Shown one piece after another: positions 27,563-36,159 of a stretch of DNA of 64,000 nucleotides (its first letter is position 1; each line of letters opens with the position of its first letter). This DNA comes from JAKFVC01 sp040386595. GTDB lineage: Bacteria > Planctomycetota > Planctomycetia > Planctomycetales > Planctomycetaceae. The DNA is taken from NCBI GenBank assembly GCA_040386595.1, contig JAZKFE010000141.1, positions 12,860 to 76,859 on the forward strand, given 5' to 3'. The translations under genes and the position numbers were made by a program. The notes below the pieces were generated by a model. That model did not search any database and had not been told where the DNA came from. It was given only the letters and a program-made list of their open reading frames with translations.

Positions 27563-27740
27563 GATCCGTGAGCGGCACGGCGCTAGCCGCCGGCTTTTCT
27601 CAGTACTTTTGACACAGAAGAACCGGTGGCTAGCGCCATTCCGCTCACAAACTGAGTGTCATTTGCCGTCATCGATCGGCTGTCCCGGACAGCACTGGCC
27701 GAGCCAATGGCACCCGAAGATTGAGCCTGGAATGAGGTAC
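27563..27740. repeat. Family B palindromic element, copy 1
   Basis: Begins GATCCGTGAGCGGCACGG and contains the inverted pair GTGAGCGG...CCGCTCAC around GCTAGCCGCCGGC/GCCGGTGGCTAGC. A less palindromic tail follows (TTGCCGTCATCGATCGGCTG, then TTGAGCCT and GAGGTAC). Two further copies lie at 33403-33577 and 35978-36159. This copy replaces the 3' part of a glycosyltransferase gene read from the minus strand. Confidence 0.75.
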
Positions 27741-27883
27741 TCGAGCGTTGGTCGGCCATCAATGCTGGCCTCAATGATATCCCAGGCACGGCAGATCCTC
27801 GGCGAGGACTGAATCGATCGCATGATATCGACCGCATAATTCAGTGTGGAGCGACCGATGGTGGGAATTACGACGGTGAACAT
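27659..27883 (-). pseudogene. Glycosyltransferase family 2 gene truncated by repeat B
   Basis: The ATG at 27883 overlaps the end of the upstream acyltransferase gene, and the protein opens 'MFTVVIPTIGRSTLNYAVDI', a textbook GT2 first strand. After about 47 residues the frame enters the family B element (27563-27740) and ends at 27659 without the DxD region. The last gene of the sugar operon was therefore cut short by the repeat. Confidence 0.7.
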
Positions 27884-28452
27884 TTAAGATCCTCTTGTAG
27901 GTTGCGAACAATCCGCGCGGGGACGCCTAATGCGAGTACCCCGGGTGGAATATCTTTTGTTACCAGAGCGCAAGCGCCGATCACCGCTCCCGCTCCCACC
28001 CTGACCCCGGGAAGCAAAGCGGCACGAATACCGATTCTAACGCCGTCCTCAATCGTTGGGCCCCGCAGATCGGACGAGTCTTCACCAATGGTATTGTCAT
28101 TGGCCGTCATCACTCCCGGTGCAATAAATACATTGGAGCCAATCCGAGAAAAGCCGGTGATATGTGTCAGGTCGGTGATGGTCGTGGAGTTGCCAATGAT
28201 CACGTTGTCTCCCATTGTGACATGCATCCCAATGATGCACTCGTCGCCAATGACAGTTCCCTCGCGGATGATCGCCCCGTCGCCGATCAGGCAGCGCTTG
28301 CCAATGGTCACCCCTTCGTAAATGATGGCAAACGGCCCCACAACGGTGTGCTCGCCAATTTGAACTGGCCGGCCAGTCTCCCGTGGTTCTCGGGATAACA
28401 AACCTGCGGGGGCCGCGGGGAGCTTTCCAATAACTGCAGTAGGATGAATCAC
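27868..28452 (-). CDS. Left-handed beta-helix (hexapeptide) acyltransferase
   Basis: 194 residues from the GTG at 28452, which overlaps the upstream stop (GTGA). The body is a run of hexapeptide repeats ('VQIGEHTVVGPFAIIYEGVT', 'IGDGAIIREGTVIGDE', 'IGIRAALLPGVRVGAGAVIG') closing with 'VPARIVRN', as in nucleotide-sugar N-acetyltransferases and serine acetyltransferase-like enzymes. The likely reaction is acetyl transfer from acetyl-CoA onto an amino sugar made by the DegT enzyme encoded just upstream. Confidence 0.85.
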   Translation of the reverse strand: MIHPTAVIGKLPAAPAGLLSREPRETGRPVQIGEHTVVGPFAIIYEGVTIGKRCLIGDGAIIREGTVIGDECIIGMHVTMGDNVIIGNSTTITDLTHITGFSRIGSNVFIAPGVMTANDNTIGEDSSDLRGPTIEDGVRIGIRAALLPGVRVGAGAVIGACALVTKDIPPGVLALGVPARIVRNLQEDLKCSPS

Positions 28453-29459
28453 GCGTGTACCTCGTAGAATTGATGGATTGAGTCGCAAATCTGGTGTACG
28501 TCCGACCGCCGCAGGCCGGGAAAGCACGGTAAGCTTAATGTGCGATTACACCAACGCTCTGCCATCGGCAATGGTCCGGTGGGAACCGACCATGCTGCGT
28601 CGAGTTGATGTAAGGCGATCGGATAATGCGCTTTGCATTCGATATCCATGGCTTTTAGCCACAGCTGCAGTTCATCCCTGCGATCAGCCATGACGGCCAT
28701 TGAGTAAACATTGGTTTCAGAAGATTTGTAGGCTAAATGGCATCTACTGGAAGGCGCCAAGAGTTCGGTGTACCAGTCTGCAATTTGTTTCCTCTGTTCG
28801 ATCCGTCGTGTCAGATATGTCAGCTTCGCCGTGAGAATGGCTGCTTGTAGCTCGTCAATTCTCGATACGATTTGGTGTCGACTCCGAAACTGGTCATCGC
28901 GGCCAGCCAGTACGCGAATTGATTCGGCGAGGGACTGGTCATTTGTGGTAACCGCACCACAGTCGCCCATCGCTCCGAGAGTTTTGGTCGGATAGAAGGA
29001 CCAGGCCACTGTCGCATGTTGGGGCGGACGCCAACCATGAGCCTGCGCCGCGTCGAAAAAGCGGCACTTTTCGGCCTCTTCGATGGATGGGAAAGATCCA
29101 TAAAGAGGAACGCAGATTGTGGACTGATTCGGCTCGTTGAGTTTACCAGTGGCTGTCACATCAATTGGCCGTACACGACAGGCAGCGCGGTGCAGGCCTT
29201 CGGCCGTGTGCCTGCATGTGATTGCAGGTACTGACATTTCTTGCAAATCGGCGGCGAGCGCGATGAGAGTGACGGCGTCTGTCCCATTAGCTAAGCCAAT
29301 ACAATATCGCTGTCCACAAAACTCGGCCCAGCGTTCTTCAAAATCTCGGGTCGCCATTCCGCGCAGATAGATTCCGCTCTCAGTGACGCGTTGCATCGCT
29401 CGCTCAAGCTCGGCTTGAATCGGTTCGGGCGTCGACTTGAGGTTCTGGAACGGAATCAT
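28449..29459 (-). CDS. DegT/DnrJ/EryC1 sugar aminotransferase (second copy)
   Basis: 336 residues, full-length for the family but slightly short. 'LANGTDAVTLIALA' binds the cofactor phosphate and 'WSFYPTKTLGAMGDCGAVTT' holds the catalytic lysine of this PLP enzyme. It would transfer an amino group from glutamate to a keto-sugar nucleotide. It overlaps the acyltransferase gene by four bases. It resembles the DegT protein at 29839 in motifs, but lacks part of the central region, so it may use a different keto-sugar or be a diverging duplicate. Confidence 0.85.
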   Translation of the reverse strand: MIPFQNLKSTPEPIQAELERAMQRVTESGIYLRGMATRDFEERWAEFCGQRYCIGLANGTDAVTLIALAADLQEMSVPAITCRHTAEGLHRAACRVRPIDVTATGKLNEPNQSTICVPLYGSFPSIEEAEKCRFFDAAQAHGWRPPQHATVAWSFYPTKTLGAMGDCGAVTTNDQSLAESIRVLAGRDDQFRSRHQIVSRIDELQAAILTAKLTYLTRRIEQRKQIADWYTELLAPSSRCHLAYKSSETNVYSMAVMADRRDELQLWLKAMDIECKAHYPIALHQLDAAWSVPTGPLPMAERWCNRTLSLPCFPGLRRSDVHQICDSIHQFYEVHA

Positions 29460-29838
29460 GGCGAATTCCCTTTCACGTGAATCCGTTACTTGAACTTCTG
29501 GACGCCATTCGTACCGCTCTGGCAGTCAAAAATCTTTATGCCAAGTGGCGAAGTTCTTGTCAGCAAATTTTACGTTGGTTCTAACAATTGTCTATAACAA
29601 AGTCTTTGTTATCACGAGTCCAGTAGGTCAGGCTGTGCCTGACCTCTTGCTGATCCCCCAGCACAATCAACCACAACCGCATCGAGAGGCACTCCGTCAG
29701 AATGCGTTTTTGTGTTTGAATTCCAATCACGTCAGGCACGGCCTGACCTACTGGACTAGTTTGCTACGCTCACGCCGGTTTAAAAATCTGTGCCACCCAC
29801 ATTTTCGATCAACAACCTGTGCCACCCCGCATCAGTAG
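29460..29838. repeat. Gap with a family D inverted repeat
   Basis: No gene. At 29621-29754 there is an inverted repeat starting GTAGGTCAGGCTGTGCCTGAC-like and ending GTCAGGCACGGCCTGACCTAC-like, about 130 bp overall. Related elements lie at 40438-40535 and 40949-41066. It divides the sugar operon into two parts and may have been inserted between them. Confidence 0.7.
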
Positions 29839-30975
29839 TCATCGATAAAATGCTCGGACCGTTTCGATCACTCTCGTACATTGATCGGCCGAAAGATGAG
29901 GTCCAGCAGGTAGCGATAGGACCTCTTGGTGAAGGCGCTGTGTGACCGGATACATCGCTCCTGACAATTGCATATTTGCATAAGCAGGCTGCTCATAGGG
30001 CGGTACTGGATAATGTACCAACGTGCCAATCCCTTGCCCCTCAAGATAATTCGCGATCTCATTTCGTTGAGCTGTCCGGATCACGAAAAGATGGTAGGCA
30101 TGCTCTGCCCAAGATTGCTCAACCGGGAGTTCCAGAGGCAATCCGGCGAGCTCTGACTGATAGCGCTGCGCGATCAATCGTCGCCGTTGATTCCACATAT
30201 CAAGTCCGCGCAGTTTTACACTCAGCACCGCGGCTTGGATTTCGTCAAGCCGGCTGTTAAATCCTTGAACCTCGCAATAATACCGCTTGGTGGCCCCATA
30301 ATTGCGAAGTCGGCGTAAATTGCTCGCTAACGTCAGATCATTGGTTGTGATCGCCCCGGCATCGCCCAGCGCTCCCAGATTTTTCGTAGGATAAAAACTC
30401 CACGCAACGGCATCACCATGGCTGCCGATCTTGCGGCCCTTGTACGTTGCTCCGTGGGCCTGTGCCGCATCCTCAATAACATATAGATCACGCTTATGAG
30501 CGATCGTCAGTATGGATTCGATGTCCGCGGGGTGACCATAAAAGTGCACGGGCAGAATTGCCTTTGTGCGTGGCGTAATTGCCGCCTCAATGAGCGACGG
30601 ATCAATATTGTACGTGAACTCATCCGGTTCTACTGGCACTGGAACGGCGCCCGTATGGCTGACTGCTAGCCATGTTGCAATATATGTATTGGCCGGAACG
30701 ACCACTTCGTCACCGGGACCAATATTCAGTGCGGAAAGGGAAAGTTGCAATGCTTCCTGTCCATTCGCGACACCGATGGCATACTTGGATTGAGTATAAC
30801 TGGCCCATTCCGATTCGAATCGCTCTAGCTCTGGCCCCAGCACAAACCAGCCACTGGAGAGCACACGGGCAATTGCCTCATCGATCTCGGATCGCAACTC
30901 CTGAACTTGCTCGCTCAGGTCAAGAAATGGAATTCTGTTGTCGGTGATGCGTTCCATGGGTGACTCAATGGCCAT
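29839..30975 (-). CDS. DegT/DnrJ/EryC1 3-keto-sugar aminotransferase (FdtB/QdtB-like)
   Basis: 378 residues, the usual length. 'GVANGQEALQLSLSAL' (phosphate binding), 'VIEDAAQAHGATYKGR' and 'WSFYPTKNLGALGDAGAITT' with the Schiff-base lysine are all present. Enzymes of this type aminate dTDP-3-keto-6-deoxyhexoses. The ATG overlaps the end of the ketoisomerase/acetyltransferase gene by 11 bases, which matches the FdtA-FdtB-FdtC route to dTDP-3-acetamido-3,6-dideoxyhexose. The sugar configuration cannot be read from sequence. Confidence 0.88.
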   Translation of the reverse strand: MAIESPMERITDNRIPFLDLSEQVQELRSEIDEAIARVLSSGWFVLGPELERFESEWASYTQSKYAIGVANGQEALQLSLSALNIGPGDEVVVPANTYIATWLAVSHTGAVPVPVEPDEFTYNIDPSLIEAAITPRTKAILPVHFYGHPADIESILTIAHKRDLYVIEDAAQAHGATYKGRKIGSHGDAVAWSFYPTKNLGALGDAGAITTNDLTLASNLRRLRNYGATKRYYCEVQGFNSRLDEIQAAVLSVKLRGLDMWNQRRRLIAQRYQSELAGLPLELPVEQSWAEHAYHLFVIRTAQRNEIANYLEGQGIGTLVHYPVPPYEQPAYANMQLSGAMYPVTQRLHQEVLSLPAGPHLSADQCTRVIETVRAFYR

Positions 30976-31951
30976 TCGTGGATGAGGTTAAACGCAGGAA
31001 TTCGTCATAATCGCGGATGTACCCCTCGGGGTCATATTCTTCGGATGCCAAGACGAGGAGTACCGCGTCGTGCGAGTATTTGTACTGAATACCCCACACC
31101 ATTGGCGGAATATAGATGCCTAAGTCGGGCCTGTTCAAAGTGACTTCGTCGCGACTTCGGCCGTCGTCGACAACCACCCGACAATCGCCTGCCACGCACA
31201 TCAGTAGCTGTTCCAATTTGCGATGAGCATGCTCACCACGTATATCCTTGCTCGGTACGTCATAAATGAGGAAATACCGTTTGGGCGCAAAAGGGAGATG
31301 TGCGCCAATCTCACCGAATGAAAGCGTTCCGCGTAAGTCCTTAATCGAAGGCATTTGAAATAAGCGTACCGCTGGAACAGAAAGCAACCTGGATTCGCCC
31401 GCATGAGATGGCGGGGATTCGCTTGCAGGAGATGGCGGGGATTCGCTTGCAGGAGATGGCGGGGCAATCTTACGTCGTCCCGCTCCTGATTCAAGATAGC
31501 GTCCAATGCGGGCGGGGTTTCCTCGAACGATTGCATTGGGTGGAACATCTGCTGTCACGACAGATCCGGCCCCGACCATGGCGTTCATTCCAATCGTAAC
31601 TCCAGCCAAAATCGTGGCATTGGCCCCAATCGATGCCCCCTTGCGCACGAGCGTCGGTACGCGGGTCTCGGAATGGACAATACTGCGAGGATACAAGTCA
31701 TTCGTGAACCCCACACCAGGCCCGATAAAGACATCGTCCTCGATCGTCACGCCGTTCCAAAGGAACACTCCACACTTAATCGTCACGCGATTGCCGACGA
31801 TAACTTCATTTTCTATAAACACATGATCGCATATATTACAGTCCGTCCCTATGACCGCACCTTCACATATATTAACAAACGCCTCGATTCGAGTACCGTC
31901 ACCAATATTGGTTGACGCAATTAGCGACGTTGGATGCCGATATCCTGCCAC
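30965..31951 (-). CDS. WxcM-like fusion: N-acetyltransferase plus 3,4-ketoisomerase
   Basis: 328 residues. Residues 1-150 are hexapeptide repeats ('AFVNICEGAVIGTDCNICD', 'GANATILAGVTIGMNAMVGA', 'NPARIGRYLE'), an N-acetyltransferase. Residues 195-320 are a FdtA/QdtA cupin: 'LRGTLSFGEIGAHLPFAPKR', 'DVPSKDIRGEHAHRKLEQLL' and 'GIYIPPMVWG', with catalytic HAH. The linker is three near-identical eight-residue units of the type 'SPPSPASE', encoded by a 24-bp tandem repeat at 31395-31470. The fusion would isomerise dTDP-4-keto-6-deoxyhexose to the 3-keto form and acetylate the final amine. It begins the sugar operon; RmlA/RmlB are not in the window. Confidence 0.88.
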   Translation of the reverse strand: MAGYRHPTSLIASTNIGDGTRIEAFVNICEGAVIGTDCNICDHVFIENEVIVGNRVTIKCGVFLWNGVTIEDDVFIGPGVGFTNDLYPRSIVHSETRVPTLVRKGASIGANATILAGVTIGMNAMVGAGSVVTADVPPNAIVRGNPARIGRYLESGAGRRKIAPPSPASESPPSPASESPPSHAGESRLLSVPAVRLFQMPSIKDLRGTLSFGEIGAHLPFAPKRYFLIYDVPSKDIRGEHAHRKLEQLLMCVAGDCRVVVDDGRSRDEVTLNRPDLGIYIPPMVWGIQYKYSHDAVLLVLASEEYDPEGYIRDYDEFLRLTSSTNGH

Positions 31952-32191
31952 TTCTGCCCCTTTTTACGTAAAACCAATTGTTATTAGCAACTCAATGAAC
32001 ACAGGCGAGGTACTACCTGAAGCAAAAGATCCTCACGCCGAAAGAGCAGTTTTGCACAAACCGAAGGGGTGCTGCTCGAAGCTTAACAGTATGTATTGGG
32101 GCCGGGCATGGCGGCAGTCACGAACACCCGAAAATAGACCGGTCCAAGCAGGCGTCGTGCACTAGGAAAATTCACTAGATTTACTCGGACA

Positions 32192-32851
32192 ATGTATATT
32201 ATGACAATCCCTGAAGGTGAATACAATGCGGTAATAAGTCTCGGAAGTTACTGCATACCTGCCCAAATGCTTAAACTGGCGGGACTGCGAAAGAGAAGCC
32301 ACATCTTCGATTGGCTTGTTATCGATCACAACCAACTTTGCACGGTCATAAACGACAAGTTTGAAGACTTTGCCCTGAAGCAAAATCTACGGTTGCTGCC
32401 GTCTGGTGACGTGCTTGACACACATTCGGGTACCATCTTCATGCATCACTTTCGGGGGCACAAAAATGGTGCCCCCTTCCTGGATGATTATGAGCACTAC
32501 AAGACGACGCTATTGCGCCGCGTACAGGCGTTTAAGGAAATTCTCGATTCGTCCGCGCGGGTCCTCTTCATTAGACTCGCCCATCATTCACACCCTCCGG
32601 ATGATTGCGGCGAAATAGAGAAGTGCGTCTTGAACGCAGCGCCCAACTTGAATTGCAGTTTCCTCTTCATCAACAATCAGAGTGAGCGATACAGTTCCAG
32701 CAGGAGCCAGTCTTTCAAGCACCCTGCGTGGCGGGAGGACTGGTGGCTACATAGCGACGAGATCTACAACATCTATTGGCGAGAACTTTTTTCCAAAATA
32801 GAACTTACGACGCGTGCCCCGCAGGATATCGCGGACACCACGACAACCTAG
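32192..32851 (+). CDS. DUF1796-like putative cysteine peptidase
   Basis: 219 residues. 'AVISLGSYCIPAQMLKLAGL' followed by 'RSHIFDWLV' is the DUF1796 signature, in which the Cys in 'GSYC' is the proposed nucleophile. A second conserved region reads 'IFMHHFRGHKNG', and 'VLFIRLAHHSH' could hold the histidine. The family is described as papain-like, but substrates are unknown, and it is often found in polysaccharide and phage-like loci. The start could also be ATG 32201. It is divergent from the sugar operon. Confidence 0.7.
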   Translation: MYIMTIPEGEYNAVISLGSYCIPAQMLKLAGLRKRSHIFDWLVIDHNQLCTVINDKFEDFALKQNLRLLPSGDVLDTHSGTIFMHHFRGHKNGAPFLDDYEHYKTTLLRRVQAFKEILDSSARVLFIRLAHHSHPPDDCGEIEKCVLNAAPNLNCSFLFINNQSERYSSSRSQSFKHPAWREDWWLHSDEIYNIYWRELFSKIELTTRAPQDIADTTTT

Positions 32852-33015
32852 TTGGCTACCGGGTACTTCCGTGGAATGGCTTGCAACGAGAAAATAAATC
32901 ACTGCGACACTGGATCGCTATCTTGTGATTGTCCAAGTACTCGCAGTGATTCATCGTCATCAACTTCGCATTACAAGTTCAGAGAATGCACAGTTGGAGC
33001 CGGAGTAGATTCTTA

Positions 33016-33337
33016 ATGGGATTGTGGGTGATGGGCTTCTACGCTCTCGTGGAAGTCCGTCACGTCGACATGTTGTCATCGAAGGTGAGTGTGGCGAGAA
33101 TGTTACGGGCCTGTCGTCGGACGATGAAGGATTATCGCCATTCCAATGAGGACAACTGACGACTCCGCCGGGGACTCGCGCGGCGACGATTGATGATTAC
33201 GTACGCCAGAACAGAACGAGCCGAAACTATCCGCAGAAGAAAACAGGAACTCCCCCCGGCTGTCCGATCATGAACGACGCCACGCCTGAACAAGTCGCCC
33301 GTGCAAAAGAGGTTCGAGCGATGATAGAAAAAGGTTA
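33016..33337 (+). pseudogene. Transposase C-terminal remnant (IS4-like), frameshifted
   Basis: The first frame from 33016 reads 'MGLWVMGFYALVEVRHVDML', then 'SVARMLRACRRTMKDYRHSN', ending in TGA near 33160. A second frame from about 33180 continues 'TIDDYVRQNRTSRNYPQKK' and 'ATPEQVARAKEVRAMIEKG', with TAA at 33337. The order (short helix 'aLRa.RR.mkdyRh', then 'SRNYP.KK', then 'AT..Q...A') is that of the end of planctomycete IS4-type transposases. A frameshift and loss of the catalytic part make it a remnant. Confidence 0.55.
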
Positions 33338-33402
33338 ACGGCGTAGGGGGCCACTGGCTCTGTCTGTGCCGGTCGTCAAATGGGACTCACTTCGCGGTTC
33401 GA

Positions 33403-33577
33403 TCCGTGAGCGGCACGGCGCTAGCCGCCGGCTTTTTCAATGTTTCTGACGCAGAAGAGCCGGTGGCTAGCGCCATTCCGCTCACAAACGGGGTGCCATT
33501 TGCCGAGAGCCGATCTGCTGTCTTGAACGGCACCGGCAGAGCCCGTGGTACTCGAGTATTGAGCCTTGAAGAGGTAC
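33403..33577. repeat. Family B palindromic element, copy 2
   Basis: Same GATCCGTGAGCGGCACGG start and CCGCTCAC inner end as copy 1, with a tail ending 'TTGAGCCTTGAAGAGGTAC'. It is oriented as copy 1 and lies just after the transposase remnant. Confidence 0.75.
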
Positions 33578-33616
33578 GAGACTTGCTTTCGAAGTCATGA
33601 CATCCCGTTACGATGT

Positions 33617-34069
33617 TTAGTACTTTTCCCGGTAGGCGAGCGACACGACGACACAGCCGACGCACATTGCCAAGAACGAGATGTTCCAGAGATAGAAGCC
33701 GATAAACAGATTGCCGACTAGTGACTTGGGCAGAATCCAGGGGATGGCTCCGCATGGCAGCAATGGCATCGCAAGAAATGCCGCTTTGTCACGCAGAACA
33801 AGGCACAGCAACGGTACCAGCAACATGAGTCCGTTGGCGAATGGAAAGACGAGGAATAGAAGGAAGCGAGGTTCCGCGACCCACACCAGAGGATTGAATA
33901 GTCCAATTCTAATGGATGCAATAAACGCTTGCCATCCGGTTAGCGGCGTTCCTGGCGCTGTCCCACCACGTTCAATGACATCTGTGGCGGGAAGAAGAAA
34001 CGACAGCATGAAGAGCAACCACGCCACCGTAATTATAACGTACGCCGACCGTGTGTGTACAGTAGTCAT
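33617..34069 (-). CDS. Four-helix membrane protein of unknown function
   Basis: 150 residues with four hydrophobic segments (about 8-27, 67-92, 95-115 and 122-145). The loop between the first two contains 'GTPLTGWQAFIASI', a pattern seen in small planctomycete membrane proteins ahead of a glycine-tryptophan turn. No catalytic residue or known domain is recognised. It is flanked by repeats, and no operon partner is apparent. Confidence 0.6.
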   Translation of the reverse strand: MTTVHTRSAYVIITVAWLLFMLSFLLPATDVIERGGTAPGTPLTGWQAFIASIRIGLFNPLVWVAEPRFLLFLVFPFANGLMLLVPLLCLVLRDKAAFLAMPLLPCGAIPWILPKSLVGNLFIGFYLWNISFLAMCVGCVVVSLAYREKY

Positions 34070-34267
34070 TTTAGCTCGATAGTGAGATGCTTAGGACGAG
34101 CGAAAGTTTAGCTGGGAAAAAATATTCCTCAATCGCAAATCCGGGGTCAATGATTCGCTCCGGATTCTTGAGTCGGGGTAACTGGAGCGAACAAGAGGTC
34201 GTAGCTCATTCGATTATCGAATGTCATTCTCCTCGCCAGGCCACCCCGCGAGAGTACTGCACTGGAA

Positions 34268-34759
34268 TTAGGGGGCAGGGGAGGCGCCAGGAGCGTTCGG
34301 TACATCCCTTCCGGAGATGGGGCGAATCGTTGCGAAATCCACAGCGATTTGGGCCGATTCTGTGCCAATAAAGAATCCGAAAAATGGTTCGCTGTCGCTG
34401 GCTTTCATCTTGCCACCTCCTCGCAGTGCAATTTGCGTCGGCGATGCCTCATGATCGAGAGGTATTTGCTCGCCATTCACTCTTCTCGCTTCGATGGTCA
34501 TCGTCCCCTGCAAAACGGCAGCAGATTTGACTTTCAGGACCCCGGAAGCGGGTATGGAGAACGTCGTGATTCCATGCTTCGCTTCGATTGGTTCACCCAG
34601 GGGATCCTCAACGATGATAAACGGTCCTGAGAATCCGTTGGGGACCAGGAATCTGACTGTGGGATAGCCCATCGGGTTGCAGGACGACAATGCGATGGAG
34701 CAAAGCAGGATGCTCACGCATTTTAGTATTCTACTGGATTCTAAGCCGTTGAGCGTCAT
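34268..34759 (-). CDS. Small lipoprotein of unknown function
   Basis: 163 residues from ATG 34759 (an earlier in-frame start adds seven residues). 'ILKCVSILLCSIALSSC' is a signal peptide ending in a lipobox, so the mature protein should be attached to a membrane by Cys. The remainder is beta-rich ('FIIVEDPLGEPIEAKHGITT'). No family is recognised. Confidence 0.6.
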   Translation of the reverse strand: MTLNGLESSRILKCVSILLCSIALSSCNPMGYPTVRFLVPNGFSGPFIIVEDPLGEPIEAKHGITTFSIPASGVLKVKSAAVLQGTMTIEARRVNGEQIPLDHEASPTQIALRGGGKMKASDSEPFFGFFIGTESAQIAVDFATIRPISGRDVPNAPGASPAP

Positions 34760-34815
34760 TCCTGCTTCTTTCCTTAACAACCTGGGGGACCCCGCGGTCC
34801 CGGGATCCTATGTTC

Positions 34816-34882
34816 GTAGCCTGACTCTCCGAGTCGGGTTCTTTTTCCGACGAAGAGGACCCGACTCAGAGAGTCAGGCTAC
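34816..34882. repeat. Inverted repeat / hairpin (GTAGCCTGACTCTC type)
   Basis: GTAGCCTGACTCTCCGAGTCGGGT pairs with ACCCGACTCAGAGAGTCAGGCTAC-type sequence across a loop of about 15 bases. It lies between two convergent-looking gene ends and may be both a repeat and a transcription terminator. It is written here as two arms of about 24 bp. Confidence 0.6.
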
Positions 34883-34927
34883 GGGAAAAAGCAATCTGAG
34901 TTACCCGGCGAGGCGTTGAATCGAGCT

Positions 34928-35389
34928 CTACTTTGTTGCTTCATTTATGAGTGACGGCCTTTCCGGAATTCGCTCGAGGCTCGTGACCTTCAATCGATCG
35001 CCTTCGCAGCGGGCAGACCAGCCCCCCGGCGCCGTCAGCAACCCGCCATGGCGGAACTCATATTGGAGTTTCAGGTGCATCGGTCCTCGAATCCGCAACA
35101 CAGGACGTGCCGTGGAATCAGCCTCGTTGCCTATAAAATCATATGTCCATTCGGCTGGCAGGCTCGTTCCGCTGGCGCGCTCCAAGGCTGCAGTACTTTC
35201 GGGCCACGCGGCATTTTTGTAGTAATACAAATAGGTGTCTTGAATGGTCTTGTCGACTTCGGAGGTTCGACCGAGAAATTGCTGAAAACCTCGCATGGTC
35301 GCCCAAAAACTCAGGACATACAGCGTCACTATCGTCAGGCCGATTGCGGACAGGCACACCTGAGAATAGGTTAATCGCTTGATGCTCAT
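34928..35389 (-). CDS. Membrane-anchored protein, paralogue A
   Basis: 153 residues from ATG 35389. A single N-terminal membrane helix (about 10-32) precedes a soluble part containing 'EVDKTIQDTYLYYYKNAAWP', 'LRIRGPMHLKLQYEFR' and 'GGWSARCEGD'. The protein encoded immediately upstream has the same order of segments, so the two are tandem paralogues. The function is unknown; the extracytoplasmic part could be a small beta-domain. Confidence 0.65.
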   Translation of the reverse strand: MSIKRLTYSQVCLSAIGLTIVTLYVLSFWATMRGFQQFLGRTSEVDKTIQDTYLYYYKNAAWPESTAALERASGTSLPAEWTYDFIGNEADSTARPVLRIRGPMHLKLQYEFRHGGLLTAPGGWSARCEGDRLKVTSLERIPERPSLINEATK

Positions 35390-35504
35390 AATGACACTGA
35401 TAATGAGGTGATTTCCGGAGATGGGGTGAGAGTTTGCTGATGGAATTGCGGGAATACTCAAGCCTCGATGCATTCATCGTCAACCGCAATTTTAGGCCAT
35501 GATT

Positions 35505-35963
35505 CTACTCGTGACGAGGTATCGCTTCACGAATTGAATGTCTCATTTCGTCACCTTCGCAACTGACTTTCCAGCCACCCGTCGAGTTGAGATCTGCCTG
35601 TTTTCGGAACGTGTATCGAAGCAGCATATGAAGCGGGCCGGCTAAATATAATTCGGGTGGCGTGTCCGGATCGTTCCCGTGATACATATATTGCCAGTCA
35701 CCGTTCGGGTGTGTCAACATGGCCTGCTCACGTGGAGTCAACGTCTCGGGCCATGCACCCGCGTCATAATAGCTCAAGTAAACCGAGTCAATCAGTGGAT
35801 CAACCTCCCCGGCCCTGTGGATGAATTCGCCCGGCATTCGGGCAATCGCGACCCATCGGGCCACCAGTACGCTCGCCATGCTGAGAAACAGAATACTGAC
35901 TGCGGTGAGTAGCAGCCAGCGCATCCATCTTGCCGGGTAACGTCGTTGAACTTCAGCGTGCAT
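35505..35963 (-). CDS. Membrane-anchored protein, paralogue B
   Basis: 152 residues from ATG 35963. One N-terminal helix (about 15-38) is followed by 'EVDPLIDSVYLSYYDAGAWP', 'LYLAGPLHMLLRYTFR' and 'GGWKVSCEGD', matching paralogue A segment by segment at low identity. The pair is divergent enough to be an old duplication. Nothing in the sequence reveals a function. Confidence 0.65.
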   Translation of the reverse strand: MHAEVQRRYPARWMRWLLLTAVSILFLSMASVLVARWVAIARMPGEFIHRAGEVDPLIDSVYLSYYDAGAWPETLTPREQAMLTHPNGDWQYMYHGNDPDTPPELYLAGPLHMLLRYTFRKQADLNSTGGWKVSCEGDEMRHSIREAIPRHE

Positions 35964-35977
35964 CACGAGACCCCTTA

Positions 35978-36159
35978 GTACCGCTTCAAGGCTCAATATT
36001 CGGGTGCCACTGCCTGTGTCAGTGCTGTTCCGGGCAGCAGATCGATGACGGCAAGTGACGCTCAGTTTGTGAGCGGAATGGCGCTAGCCACCGGCTCTTC
36101 TGTGTCAGAAACATGGAAAATGCCGGCGGCTAGCGCCGTGCCGCTCACGGATCGAATCG
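35978..36159. repeat. Family B palindromic element, copy 3 (inverted)
   Basis: Reverse orientation to copies 1 and 2: it starts GTACCGCTTCAAGGCTCAAT and ends CCGCTCACGGATCGAATC. It shares the tail with copy 1 at high similarity (TTGCCGTCATCGATC complement at 36040-36060). Confidence 0.75.

Noticed and set aside
31395..31470. CRISPR-like repeats
   Set aside because: Three head-to-tail 24-bp units without spacers, inside a coding linker.
33387..33755. 129-codon-scale minus-strand frame
   Set aside because: Mostly made of family B repeat and the antisense of a membrane-protein gene.
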